Assembly (NCBI RefSeq): GCF_000015165.1 | Contig: NC_009485.1 | Coordinates: 3,739,501 to 3,803,500 of the forward strand | Origin: Bradyrhizobium sp. BTAi1 | GTDB taxonomy: Bacteria > Pseudomonadota > Alphaproteobacteria > Rhizobiales > Xanthobacteraceae | DNA length: 64,000 nt | Direction: 5' to 3' | Shown: piece after piece, positions 1 through 8,020 of the stretch | Position numbering within the stretch: the stretch's first letter is position 1 | Layout of the letters: every line of letters begins with the position of its first letter | Notes under the pieces: model-generated | Seen by the model: the letters and a program-made list of their open reading frames with translations, nothing else | What the model was told of the DNA's origin: nothing | Databases searched by the model: none | Translations under genes and position numbers: made by a program

Positions 1-635
1 CCGGTGCCGATGGCCCCGGCGGCATCTCGACCCTGGTGATCGATGCGAAGACCCCGGGCGTGTCGTTCGGCGCCAATGAGCGCAAGATGGGCTGGAACGC
101 GCAGCCGACCCGCGCCGTGATCTTCGAGAATGCGCGCGTGCCCGTCGCCAACCGGCTCGGCGAGGAAGGCATCGGCTTCAAGATCGCGATGGCCGGCCTC
201 GACGGCGGTCGGCTCAACATCGCGGCGTGCTCGCTCGGAGGCGCGCAGAGCGCGCTCGACAAGACCCTTGCCTACACGAAGGAGCGCAAGGCCTTCGGCA
301 AGCGGCTCGACGAATTCCAGGCGCTGCAGTTTCGCATCGCCGACATGGCAATCGAGCTGGAAGCGGCACGCACCTTCGTCTGGCGTGCCGCCGCCGCGCT
401 CGACCGCAAGGATGCTGACGCCACCATGCTGTGCGCGATGGCCAAGCGCTTCGGCACCGATGTCGGCTTCGAGGTCGCCAACCAGGCGCTGCAGCTGCAT
501 GGCGGCTACGGCTATCTGAGCGAATACGGCATCGAGAAGATCGTGCGCGATCTGCGCGTGCACCAGATCCTCGAAGGGACCAACGAGATCATGCGTCTGA
601 TCGTGTCCCGCAAGCTGATCGAGGGCGCGCGATGA
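1..635 (+). CDS. Acyl-CoA dehydrogenase, isobutyryl-CoA dehydrogenase-like (5' truncated by window edge)
   Basis: C-terminal part of a flavin-dependent acyl-CoA dehydrogenase; the reading frame is open from base 3, so the N-terminus lies upstream of the window. The visible portion (about 211 residues) covers the end of the middle beta domain and the C-terminal helical bundle. Typical family features are the QFRIADMA helix, the LHGGYGYLSEY stretch and the end motif LEGTNEIMRLIVSRKLI, which carries the flavin/CoA-binding glycine-threonine turn. The family oxidises an acyl-CoA to the 2-enoyl-CoA with FAD and passes electrons to ETF. Its stop overlaps the start of a 3-hydroxyisobutyryl-CoA hydrolase (ATGA), and 3-hydroxyisobutyrate dehydrogenase follows. 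By context the substrate is therefore most likely isobutyryl-CoA from valine; that assignment is inference. Confidence 0.92.
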   Translation, partial: GADGPGGISTLVIDAKTPGVSFGANERKMGWNAQPTRAVIFENARVPVANRLGEEGIGFKIAMAGLDGGRLNIAACSLGGAQSALDKTLAYTKERKAFGKRLDEFQALQFRIADMAIELEAARTFVWRAAAALDRKDADATMLCAMAKRFGTDVGFEVANQALQLHGGYGYLSEYGIEKIVRDLRVHQILEGTNEIMRLIVSRKLIEGAR

Positions 636-1708
636 GCGAATTGGTCGAAGGCGATCTGATCGTTCGCCGCGAGGGCTCGGCCGGCATCATCCGACTCAAT
701 CGTCCGAAGGCGATCAACGCGATGACCTTGGAGATGTCGATGGGCATCGACGCCGCGCTGGATCGGTTCGAGGCCGATCCCGCCGTGGCCGTCGTGGTGC
801 TCGAAGGCGCCGGAGAGCGTGGGCTCTGTGCCGGCGGCGACATCCGCGGGCTCTACGAGAGCTCGAAGGTGAATGGTGACCTGGGCAAGGTGTTCTGGCG
901 CCAGGAATACATCATGAATGCGCGCATCGCGGCGTTCGGCAAGCCCTATATCGCCTATATGGACGGCCTGGTGATGGGCGGCGGCGTCGGGCTGTCGGCG
1001 CATGGCCGCCATCGCATCGTCACCGAGAAGACCAGACTCGCGATGCCCGAAGTCGGCCTCGGCTTCTTCCCCGATGTCGGCGGCACCTGGCTGTTGTCGC
1101 GCGCACCCGGCGAGCTCGGCGCCTATTTCGGTCTGACCGGACAGACGATGAATGGGCCGGACGCGATTCATGCCCGTTTTGCCGATGCAGTGGTGCCGAC
1201 GGAGAGATGGCCGGCGCTGCGCGAGGTTCTGACAAAGGTCAGGCCCGGAGCGGTGTCCCTTGAGATTGACCAGCTCATTGCAGGTTTTGCCACCGGCGAG
1301 ACCGCCGGGCCGGTGGCCGCGCAGCAGGCGAAGATCGATGCGTGGTTCGCTCATGATCGCATGCATGATATCTTCGTGGCGCTCGAAGCCGATGGTTCGG
1401 AGCTGGCGCTGGCGACCCTGAAGACGCTGAAGGAGAAGTCGCCGCGCGGCATGGTCGTGACGTTGAAGCTGCTGCGGCTGGCGCGCAAGGCGACATCGCT
1501 GCAGGAATGCCTGGTGCGTGAGTATCGTGCGGCGCTCGAAGTGTTCCGCAGCGATGATTTTCGCGAAGGCGTGCGCGCCGCGATCATCGACAAGGACCGC
1601 AATCCCAGCTGGTCGCCGCCGAATGTCGATCAGGTGACGCCGGAGATGCTGGAGCGCTATCTTGCCGAGATCGGCGCCGACGAGCTGACATTTCCGCAAA
1701 CGAGATAA
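632..1708 (+). CDS. Enoyl-CoA hydratase/isomerase family protein, probable 3-hydroxyisobutyryl-CoA hydrolase
   Basis: A 358-residue crotonase-fold protein, longer than ordinary enoyl-CoA hydratases (about 260) and matching the 3-hydroxyisobutyryl-CoA hydrolase (HIBCH) subfamily. It shows the crotonase opening IIRLNRPKAINAM, the oxyanion-hole segment LCAGGDIRGLYE, the second motif YIAYMDGLVMGGGVGLS and PEVGLGFFPDVGGTWLLSR, the HIBCH-type active-site region. The chosen ATG at 632 overlaps the upstream stop; an open extension further upstream is only a shadow of the dehydrogenase frame. HIBCH enzymes release free 3-hydroxyisobutyrate from its CoA thioester in valine breakdown, and the next gene oxidises that product. 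Lies in an apparent operon. Confidence 0.9.
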   Translation: MSELVEGDLIVRREGSAGIIRLNRPKAINAMTLEMSMGIDAALDRFEADPAVAVVVLEGAGERGLCAGGDIRGLYESSKVNGDLGKVFWRQEYIMNARIAAFGKPYIAYMDGLVMGGGVGLSAHGRHRIVTEKTRLAMPEVGLGFFPDVGGTWLLSRAPGELGAYFGLTGQTMNGPDAIHARFADAVVPTERWPALREVLTKVRPGAVSLEIDQLIAGFATGETAGPVAAQQAKIDAWFAHDRMHDIFVALEADGSELALATLKTLKEKSPRGMVVTLKLLRLARKATSLQECLVREYRAALEVFRSDDFREGVRAAIIDKDRNPSWSPPNVDQVTPEMLERYLAEIGADELTFPQTR

Positions 1709-1736
1709 CAAGCAGGTCGAGGGGAGACAACGAACC

Positions 1737-2627
1737 ATGGCAACGATCGCATTCATCGGCCTCGGCAACATGGGCGGTCCGATGGCCGCCAACCTCGTCA
1801 AGGCCGGCCACAAGGTGGTCGCGTTCGATCTGGTCGAGGCGTCCAGGGCGCAGGCCAAGACCGATGGCGCCGAGATCGCCGCCAGCGCGTTGGCTGCGGC
1901 GAAGGGGGCAGATGCCGTGGTCACCATGCTGCCGGCCGGCAAGCATGTGCTGGCGGTCTGGAACGAGGTCGTGCCGGCAATGGCCAAGGGGGCGCTGATC
2001 ATCGATTCCTCGACCATCGACGTCGAGAGCGCGCGCGCCGCGCATGCGCTCGCCGCCAAGCATGGCATCGCTGCGATCGATGCACCGGTGTCCGGCGGCA
2101 CCGGCGGCGCCAAGGCCGCGACGCTCACCTTCATGTGTGGCGGCGAGGAGGGGGCGTTCGCCGCTGCCAAGCCGATCCTGGAGAAGATGGGCAAGAAGAT
2201 TGTCCATTGCGGCGGCGCCGGCGCCGGTCAGGCGGCCAAGATCTGTAACAACATGATCCTCGGCATCTCGATGATCGCGGTCAGCGAGGCCTTTGCGCTT
2301 GGTGAAAAGCTCGGCCTGTCGCACCAGGCGCTGTTCGACGTCGCCTCGACCTCGTCGGGCCAGTGCTGGTCGCTGACGTCCTATTGCCCGGTGCCCGGGC
2401 CGGTGCCGGCTTCGCCCGCCAACAACGACTACAAGCCGGGCTTTGCGACCGCGCTGATGCTCAAGGATCTCACGCTGTCGCAGGACGCCGCCAAGGCGGC
2501 GGGCGCGGCGACGCCGCTCGGCCAGCACGCGCAGGAGATCTACAAGGCGTTCGAGGCCGCCGGCCATGGTGGTGTCGATTTTTCCGGAATCATTCAGCAC
2601 GTCCGCAAGCTTGCCGGGACCCCCTGA
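1737..2627 (+). CDS. mmsB: 3-hydroxyisobutyrate dehydrogenase
   Basis: A 296-residue beta-hydroxyacid dehydrogenase. The N-terminal Rossmann motif IGLGNMGGPMAANLVKAGH binds NAD(P). The substrate-binding signature DAPVSGGTGGA and the catalytic-lysine region GAGQAAKICNNM are in the expected order. It converts 3-hydroxyisobutyrate to methylmalonate semialdehyde, the step after the hydrolase encoded just upstream (28-bp gap), which makes the valine pathway reading strong. Its stop overlaps the start of the acyl-CoA synthetase gene (TGATG), suggesting translational coupling. Full family length, no defects seen. Confidence 0.95.
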   Translation: MATIAFIGLGNMGGPMAANLVKAGHKVVAFDLVEASRAQAKTDGAEIAASALAAAKGADAVVTMLPAGKHVLAVWNEVVPAMAKGALIIDSSTIDVESARAAHALAAKHGIAAIDAPVSGGTGGAKAATLTFMCGGEEGAFAAAKPILEKMGKKIVHCGGAGAGQAAKICNNMILGISMIAVSEAFALGEKLGLSHQALFDVASTSSGQCWSLTSYCPVPGPVPASPANNDYKPGFATALMLKDLTLSQDAAKAAGAATPLGQHAQEIYKAFEAAGHGGVDFSGIIQHVRKLAGTP

Positions 2628-4357
2628 TGACGACATTCAAGGACGCCCGCGCGTTTCTGCTGGCGCATCGCACCGATTATGATGCGGCCGTGAAGGGCTT
2701 TCGTTGGCCCGATCCGGTCCCGTTCAACTGGGCGCTCGACTGGTTCGATGCCGAGCTCGCGTCCGATCCGGAAAGCCGCGAGCGGACCGCGCTGTGGATC
2801 TTCGATGCGGCGCAGGACCGCCAGACCAAGCTGTCCTTTGCCGCGCTGTCGCGCCGCTCCAACCAGGTCGCCAAATTCCTGCGGGCGCAGGGCCTGCAGC
2901 GCGGTGATCATCTGCTGCTGCTGCTCGGCAATGTCGTGCCGCTGTGGGAGACGATGCTCGCGGCGATGAAGCTCGGCGTCGTCGTGATCCCCGCGACGAC
3001 GCTTTTGACTATCGACGAGCTGCGCGACCGGCTAGAGCGCGGCCGCGCCAAGGCCGTCGTCGCCGCGCAGGATCAGGTCACGAAGTTCGCCGATCTCGGT
3101 GCCGGAGATCTGGTCCGAATCGTGGTCGGCGCACCGACCACGCCGGCGGGCTGGCTGCCGTTCGAGCTGGCCGCTGCGGCGGACGAGACGTTCACGCCGG
3201 ATGGGCCGACGCAGCCGGACGATCCGATGCTGCTGTATTTCACCTCGGGCACCACGGCCAAGCCGAAGCTGGTGCGACACAGCCACCGCAGCTATCCGGT
3301 CGGCCATCTCTCGACGATGTACTGGCTCGGCCTGCAGCCGGGCGACGTCCATCTCAACATCTCCTCGCCGGGCTGGGCCAAGCACGCCTGGAGCTGCTTC
3401 TTCTCGCCGTGGAATGCCGGCGCGACCGTGTTCGTGGTCAACCAGCCGCGCTTTGACGCCAAGGGGCTGCTCGCGATCATCCGCCGCTGCGGCGTCACCA
3501 CGTTGTGCGCGCCGCCCACGGTGTGGCGGCTGTTCATCCAGGAGCATCTCGCCGATTTCAAGGTAAGCCTGCGCGAGGCCTGCGGCGCCGGCGAGCCGCT
3601 CAATCCGGAAGTGATCGACCAGGTCCGTGCGGCCTGGGGGCTCACCATCCGCGACGGCTACGGCCAGACCGAGACCGCCGCGATCGTCGGCAACTCGCCG
3701 GGCCAGACGCTGAAGATCGGTTCGATGGGCCGGCCGCTGCCGGGCTACCGCGTCGAGGTCGCCGATATCGACGGCAATCTCGCGAGCGAGGGCGAGATCA
3801 CCTTGGCGCTCACGGGGGAGCGACCGGCCGGGCTGATGCAGGGCTATCAGGGCGACGACGGCAAGCTGTCGGGGGCTGACGGGGTGCGCTATCGCACCGG
3901 CGACGTCGTGTTCCGGGACGAGGAGGGCTATCTCACCTTCGTCGGCCGCTCCGACGACGTGTTCAAATCATCGGACTATCGGATCTCGCCGTTCGAGCTG
4001 GAGAGCGTATTGCTGGAGCATGAGGCGGTTGCCGAGGCCGCCGTGGTGCCGTCACCGGATCCGATCCGGCTGGCGGTCCCCAAGGCCTATGTGCTGCTGA
4101 CAGCGGGCGCCGAGCGCTCGCGCGAAACGGCGCTGTCGATCTTCGCGCATCTGCAATCGCGGCTGGCGCCGTTCAAACGTATCCGCCGGCTGGAGCTGGT
4201 CAGCGAATTGCCGAAGACGATCTCGGGCAAGATCCGCCGCGTGCAGCTGCGCCGGCTCGAGCACGAGGACAACCGCACCGACCATCTGCGCGGTGCGGAG
4301 TTCAGGGAAGAGGATTTCCCGGAGCTGAAGTCTCGGCAAGCCGGCCACGAGGGATAG
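2627..4357 (+). CDS. AMP-binding acyl-CoA synthetase
   Basis: A 576-residue adenylate-forming enzyme that activates a carboxylic acid to its CoA thioester through an acyl-AMP intermediate. The phosphate loop is TSGTTAKPK from residue 206, the A5 motif YGQTE starts near 345, YRTGDVVF is the A7 motif, and the C-terminal catalytic lysine lies in SGKIRR (K535). A longer open frame exists upstream but overlaps mmsB in another frame; the ATG at 2627 sits in a TGATG junction with the mmsB stop. The sequence resembles medium-chain or benzoate-type acyl-CoA synthetases; the true substrate cannot be read from the sequence. It probably feeds the acyl-CoA pathway encoded around it. Confidence 0.9.
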   Translation: MTTFKDARAFLLAHRTDYDAAVKGFRWPDPVPFNWALDWFDAELASDPESRERTALWIFDAAQDRQTKLSFAALSRRSNQVAKFLRAQGLQRGDHLLLLLGNVVPLWETMLAAMKLGVVVIPATTLLTIDELRDRLERGRAKAVVAAQDQVTKFADLGAGDLVRIVVGAPTTPAGWLPFELAAAADETFTPDGPTQPDDPMLLYFTSGTTAKPKLVRHSHRSYPVGHLSTMYWLGLQPGDVHLNISSPGWAKHAWSCFFSPWNAGATVFVVNQPRFDAKGLLAIIRRCGVTTLCAPPTVWRLFIQEHLADFKVSLREACGAGEPLNPEVIDQVRAAWGLTIRDGYGQTETAAIVGNSPGQTLKIGSMGRPLPGYRVEVADIDGNLASEGEITLALTGERPAGLMQGYQGDDGKLSGADGVRYRTGDVVFRDEEGYLTFVGRSDDVFKSSDYRISPFELESVLLEHEAVAEAAVVPSPDPIRLAVPKAYVLLTAGAERSRETALSIFAHLQSRLAPFKRIRRLELVSELPKTISGKIRRVQLRRLEHEDNRTDHLRGAEFREEDFPELKSRQAGHEG

Positions 4358-4404
4358 GGGACTATTTGGTAAAGGCGACAATGACGCCGTGAGTTGGGTT
4401 ACTC

Positions 4405-4490
4405 GTCATGCCCGGGCTTGCCCCGGGCATCCACGTCTTGCTGAGCATGCCGGACGACGTGGATGGCCGGGACAAGCCCGGCCATGGCGG
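4405..4490. repeat. Palindromic dispersed element, 'GTCATGCCCGGGCTTG' family
   Basis: An imperfect long inverted repeat between two genes: the left arm reads GTCATGCCCGGGCTTGCCCC and the right arm carries GGGACAAGCCCGGCCATG. Related copies lie at 5060-5173, 20514-20634 and 43546-43628 in this window. Such elements are common between genes in Bradyrhizobium-like genomes (RPE/REP-like). The transcript would fold into a strong hairpin. Confidence 0.75.
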
Positions 4491-4554
4491 CAGCGAAGCC
4501 GGTGCGTGACACGGCTTCCGGAGCAAGGCGTAGACAAGGCAGGACGAGCAAGGA

Positions 4555-5034
4555 ATGAACAATCAAATCTGGAAGAAGCCGCCGATTTCACTCGAAGCCT
4601 ATCAGGCGATGGTGGGACAGGAGATCGGCGTGTCGTCGTGGCACGTGCTCGATCAGAAGCGCATCGACACCTATGCCGACGTGATCGAGGATCATCAGTT
4701 CATCCATGTCGATCCCGAGCAGGCCAAGGCGACGCCGTTCGGCACCACCATCGCGCACGGCTTCCTGACGATGTCGCTGCTGTCGGTGATGTCCTACGAG
4801 GTCATGCCGGCGATCGAGGGCACGGCGATGGGCGTCAACTACGGTTTCGACAAGCTGCGCTTCATCTCGCCGGTGAGATCCGGCAAGCGCGTGCGCGGCC
4901 GCTTCGTGCTGGCGGAAGCCACGCTGCGCAAGCCCAAGGAATTGCAGTCGCGCACCAATGTCACCGTCGAGATCGAGGGCGAGGAGAAACCCGCTCTGGT
5001 CGCCGACTGGATCGGACTGATTTATCTGAGCTAA
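4555..5034 (+). CDS. MaoC family dehydratase (R-specific enoyl-CoA hydratase-like)
   Basis: A 159-residue hot-dog-fold protein of the MaoC/NodN type. The hydratase-2 motif is visible: YADVIEDHQFIHVDPEQAK, with the D-x4-H active-site arrangement, followed by FGTTIAHGFLTMSLL. Length is normal for single-domain members. These enzymes hydrate trans-2-enoyl-CoA to (R)-3-hydroxyacyl-CoA. The gene is separated from the upstream synthetase by a palindromic repeat and from the downstream SDR gene by another, so it may have its own transcript. Together with the SDR it could form a hydratase/dehydrogenase pair; that pairing is inference. Confidence 0.9.
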   Translation: MNNQIWKKPPISLEAYQAMVGQEIGVSSWHVLDQKRIDTYADVIEDHQFIHVDPEQAKATPFGTTIAHGFLTMSLLSVMSYEVMPAIEGTAMGVNYGFDKLRFISPVRSGKRVRGRFVLAEATLRKPKELQSRTNVTVEIEGEEKPALVADWIGLIYLS

Positions 5035-5059
5035 CTCACCTCGACACAACCCACCCTTC

Positions 5060-5173
5060 GTCATCGCCGGGCTTGACCCGGCGATCCATCACTGAAGAAA
5101 GCTGATGGATGCCCGGGCCTCCGCCGCGCCGAAGGGGCTTCGGCCCCGCAGGCGGGTCAAGCCCGGGCATGAC
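5060..5173. repeat. Composite palindromic element
   Basis: Two palindromic segments abut. The first opens GTCATCGCCGGGCTTGACCC. The second contains the inner hairpin GAAGGGGCTTCGGCCCC and ends in CAAGCCCGGGCATGAC. The second half is almost identical to the right half of the element at 20514-20634, showing modular exchange of halves between copies. Confidence 0.7.
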
Positions 5174-5199
5174 GAGCAAAGAACCTAGGACACAACATC

Positions 5200-6117
5200 A
5201 TGGCAATCAGATTCGACGGACGCGTCGCCATCGTCACCGGCGCAGGCAATGGTCTCGGGCGCGCGCATGCGCTGGGGCTGGCGAGCCGCGGCGCAAGGGT
5301 CGTGGTCAATGATTTCGGCGGCGCGCGTGACGGCACAGGCGGCTCGTTGACCGCGGCGGAGACGGTCGTCGAGGAGATCCGCAAGGCCGGCGGTACCGCG
5401 ATGGCCGACGGCGCCGACGTCTCGAATTTCGAGCAGGTCACCGCGATGGTCGAACGCGCCACCAAGGAATGGGGCAGCGTCGACATCATGTGCGCCAATG
5501 CCGGCATCCTGCGCGACAAATCGTTCGGCAAGATGGAGGTCGCCGATTTCGCCAAGGTGCTGGACGTGCATCTCGTCGGCACCTTCTATTGCTGCAAGGC
5601 GGTGTGGAACGGCATGCGCGAACGCAATTACGGCCGCATCGTCATGACGACGTCGTCGTCCGGCCTGTTCGGCAATTTCGGCCAGGCCAATTATGGCGCC
5701 GCGAAGTCGGGCATGGTCGGGCTGATGAACGTCCTGGCGGAAGAGGGCCGCAAGACCAACATCCGCGTCAACATCATCTCGCCGACCGCGGCCACGCGCA
5801 TGACCGAGGAGCTGCTGCCGCCGCAGGCGCTGCAGCTGATGAAGCCGGAGGCGATCACCCCGGCAGTGGAATATCTGCTCAGCGAGGACGCCCCGACCCG
5901 CACCATCATGGGCGCCGGTGCGGGCTCCTTTGCGGTGATCAAGATCCTGGAGACCGAGGGCATCAACCTGCCGCCGGAGGAGTGGACGCCGGACGCGATC
6001 GCCGCGCATTTTGCCGAGATCAGCGACATGTCGAAGGCGCGGGCCCTGCAGGGCGCGTTCGAGCAGACGCAGAAATATGTCGGCCAGGCCGCAGCGCGGC
6101 TGGGGATCAAGCTGTAG
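5200..6117 (+). CDS. SDR family 3-hydroxyacyl-CoA dehydrogenase-like protein
   Basis: A 305-residue short-chain dehydrogenase. The cofactor motif TGAGNGLGRAHAL is at the N-terminus, NAG lies in CANAGILRD, the serine is in MTTSSSGLFG and the YxxxK catalytic pair is Y165/K169 (YGAAKSG). The insertion after the first strand (NDFGGARDGTGGS) and the length fit the (3R)-hydroxyacyl-CoA dehydrogenase domain of peroxisomal-type multifunctional enzyme 2 rather than classic FabG. The MaoC-like gene just upstream would supply the matching hydratase activity. Substrate unknown. Confidence 0.9.
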   Translation: MAIRFDGRVAIVTGAGNGLGRAHALGLASRGARVVVNDFGGARDGTGGSLTAAETVVEEIRKAGGTAMADGADVSNFEQVTAMVERATKEWGSVDIMCANAGILRDKSFGKMEVADFAKVLDVHLVGTFYCCKAVWNGMRERNYGRIVMTTSSSGLFGNFGQANYGAAKSGMVGLMNVLAEEGRKTNIRVNIISPTAATRMTEELLPPQALQLMKPEAITPAVEYLLSEDAPTRTIMGAGAGSFAVIKILETEGINLPPEEWTPDAIAAHFAEISDMSKARALQGAFEQTQKYVGQAAARLGIKL

Positions 6118-6125
6118 GTCTCGCT

Positions 6126-6221
6126 GTCATTCCGGGCGCGCGTCAGCGCGAGCCCGGAATCCTGACCACGATCGGGAGTATGGATTCCGGGCCTGCGCCG
6201 AGCGGCGCATCCCGGAATGAC
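6126..6221. repeat. Palindromic dispersed element, 'GTCATTCCGGG' family
   Basis: Begins GTCATTCCGGGCGCGCG and ends GCGCATCCCGGAATGAC, with an inner pair of GAATCC/GGATTC arms. It lies in the 149-bp gap between the SDR and flavoprotein genes. A different sequence family from the other palindromes in the window but the same architecture. Confidence 0.7.
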
Positions 6222-6266
6222 GACCTTTTTCGTTGATCCGTTATCCCTCTTCACCCCGATTGCGCG

Positions 6267-7508
6267 ATGTCCTCACACGCACCAAACATCGCCATCATCG
6301 GCGCCGGCCCCGCAGGGCTTATGGCGGCCGAGGTGCTGGCCGAGGGCGGCGCGGCCGTCACCGTCTACGACGCGATGCCATCCGTGGCGCGCAAGTTTCT
6401 GATGGCCGGCCGGGGCGGGCTCAATCTCACCCACAGCGAGGAGCTGCCCGCATTCCTGTCGCGCTACCGTGACGCATCGTCCTGGCTGGAGCCGGCGATC
6501 CGCGCCTTCCCGCCGGAGCGGCTGCGCGCGTGGTGCGAGGCGCTGGGCGAGCCGACCTTCGTCGGCTCCTCGGGCCGCGTGTTTCCGGTTGCGATGAAGG
6601 CCTCGCCGCTGCTGCGGGCCTGGCTCCGCCGGCTGGCCACGCAGGGTGTTCGCTTCGAACTGCGACATCGCTGGACCGGATGGGACGATGGGCGGCTGTC
6701 CTTCGCGACGCCGGATGGACCACGCAAGGTTGCCGCCGACGCCACCGTGCTCGCACTCGGCGGCGCCAGCTGGCCGCGGCTCGGCTCCGACGGCGGCTGG
6801 GTGTCGATTCTCGCCGCGCAGGGCGTCACCATCGCGCCGCTGCGGCCAGCCAATTGCGGCTTCAGTGTCGCGTGGTCCGACATCTTTCGCGATCGTTTCG
6901 AGGGCCAGCCGCTGAAGGGCATTGCATTGTCTTTCGGCGAACGCATTGTGCGCGGAGAGGCGGTGGTGACGCGCGACGGCATCGAAGGAGGCGCGGTCTA
7001 TGCGCTCTCGGCTGAGATGCGCGAGGCGCTCGCGCGGACGGGCGAGGCGATCCTGCACGTCGCGCTGCGGCCTGATCTCGCGACCGCGGACCTGATCAGC
7101 CGCATGTCGGCGCCGCGCGGCAAGCAGTCATTCTCGAATCTGCTGCGCAAGGCGCTGCACCTGTCGCCGGTTGCGATCGGCCTGCTGCAGGAGACCGCGA
7201 AGGCGCAGGGGTTCGCATTGGCGTCGTTGCCGCCGGACCGGATCGCGGCCCTGATCAACGGGGTGTCCATCCGTCTGACCGGCACCACCGGCCTCGCACG
7301 CGCGATCTCCAGCGCCGGCGGTGTCGCGCGCAGCGAGGTCGATGCCGACTTCATGCTCAGGCGGCGGCCGGGTGTGTTTGTCGCCGGCGAGATGCTGGAT
7401 TGGGAGGCGCCGACCGGCGGCTATCTCCTGCAGGCCTCATTCGCGACGGGCGCGGCAGCCGGGCAGGGCGTGTTGACATGGCTGCGCGGAGCCGGTCAGG
7501 CTGACTGA
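6267..7508 (+). CDS. NAD(P)/FAD-dependent oxidoreductase (HI0933/YhiN-like, TIGR03862-type flavoprotein)
   Basis: A 413-residue flavoprotein. The N-terminal FAD motif is IIGAGPAGLMAAEVLAEGG and the family signature MAGRGGLNLTHSE follows at about residues 48-60. The C-terminal FAD-contact motif reads VFVAGEMLDWEAPTGGYLLQ. This architecture is that of the HI0933-like uncharacterised flavoproteins, whose physiological substrate is mostly unknown. Start chosen at ATG 6267, which gives the dinucleotide-binding fold right after a short N-terminus. It stands alone between a palindromic element and the BlaI/M56 pair. Confidence 0.88.
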   Translation: MSSHAPNIAIIGAGPAGLMAAEVLAEGGAAVTVYDAMPSVARKFLMAGRGGLNLTHSEELPAFLSRYRDASSWLEPAIRAFPPERLRAWCEALGEPTFVGSSGRVFPVAMKASPLLRAWLRRLATQGVRFELRHRWTGWDDGRLSFATPDGPRKVAADATVLALGGASWPRLGSDGGWVSILAAQGVTIAPLRPANCGFSVAWSDIFRDRFEGQPLKGIALSFGERIVRGEAVVTRDGIEGGAVYALSAEMREALARTGEAILHVALRPDLATADLISRMSAPRGKQSFSNLLRKALHLSPVAIGLLQETAKAQGFALASLPPDRIAALINGVSIRLTGTTGLARAISSAGGVARSEVDADFMLRRRPGVFVAGEMLDWEAPTGGYLLQASFATGAAAGQGVLTWLRGAGQAD

Positions 7509-7595
7509 TCGGGCCGCTGGCGCAGAGCGCGCATCTCCAGAAAAAGACCGGTGCTTGGCCCTAATCCAAGCATATTCGAAGCCTACTTGCTGACC

Positions 7596-7609
7596 GTTAC
7601 AACTTGTCA
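7596..7609 (+). promoter_or_regulatory. Candidate BlaI-type operator
   Basis: GTTACAACTTGTCA lies just upstream of the BlaI-like gene. It is an imperfect dyad (TTACA/TGTCA) resembling the TACA..TGTA half-sites bound by BlaI/MecI repressors, but with a 3-base rather than 2-base spacer. A very similar motif recurs at 11588-11602. Assignment is inference. Confidence 0.35.
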
Positions 7610-7639
7610 TGCGCAGGAGGCGCACCGAGGGAGACGCGC

Positions 7640-8020
7640 GTGCAGTCAGAGCTACCGGACATGAGTGATCTGGAACGGGACGTCATGAAGCTCGTCTGGC
7701 TCAGACAGCCTGTCACGGCTGAGATGGTCCGCGAGCTCCTCGATCGTGACCTGAAGGATTCCACGGTCCGGACCTTGCTGCGTCGTCTCGAAGAGAAGGG
7801 ATATGTGTCCCATAGGATCGAAGGCCGGACTTATTTGTACAGCGCAAGTCGTCCGCCCGAGGCCGTCGCGGCGAACGCAGTCAACAAGATCGTCAATTGG
7901 TTCTGTCGCGGCTCCGTCGAGGAGCTCCTGGTCGGCATGATCGACGAGAAGCTCATCGACAAACGCCAGTTGAAGGCGTTCGCTGACAGGATTGCGAGGA
8001 GCAAGTCGGGAGAGCGTTGA
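7640..8020 (+). CDS. BlaI/MecI/CopY family transcriptional repressor
   Basis: A 126-residue winged-helix protein. The N-terminal half matches BlaI/MecI: LPDMSDLERDVMKLVWLR, then a recognition region with STVRTLLRRLEEKGYVSH and a wing RTYLYSASR. The C-terminal part is the dimerisation region (SVEELLVGMIDEKLID). I prefer GTG 7640, preceded by GAGGGAG; TTG 7604 and ATG 7661 are in-frame alternatives. The stop overlaps the ATG of the M56 peptidase-like gene by one base. This is the classic repressor/sensor-protease arrangement: the repressor is presumably inactivated in response to a signal sensed by the membrane partner. Confidence 0.88.
   Translation: MQSELPDMSDLERDVMKLVWLRQPVTAEMVRELLDRDLKDSTVRTLLRRLEEKGYVSHRIEGRTYLYSASRPPEAVAANAVNKIVNWFCRGSVEELLVGMIDEKLIDKRQLKAFADRIARSKSGER

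Noticed and set aside
512..2194. 560-codon open frame on the minus strand opposite the HIBCH and mmsB genes
   Set aside because: It is a shadow of high-GC coding sequence on the plus strand, where intact catalytic motifs are found; its product is low-complexity Ala/Arg/His.
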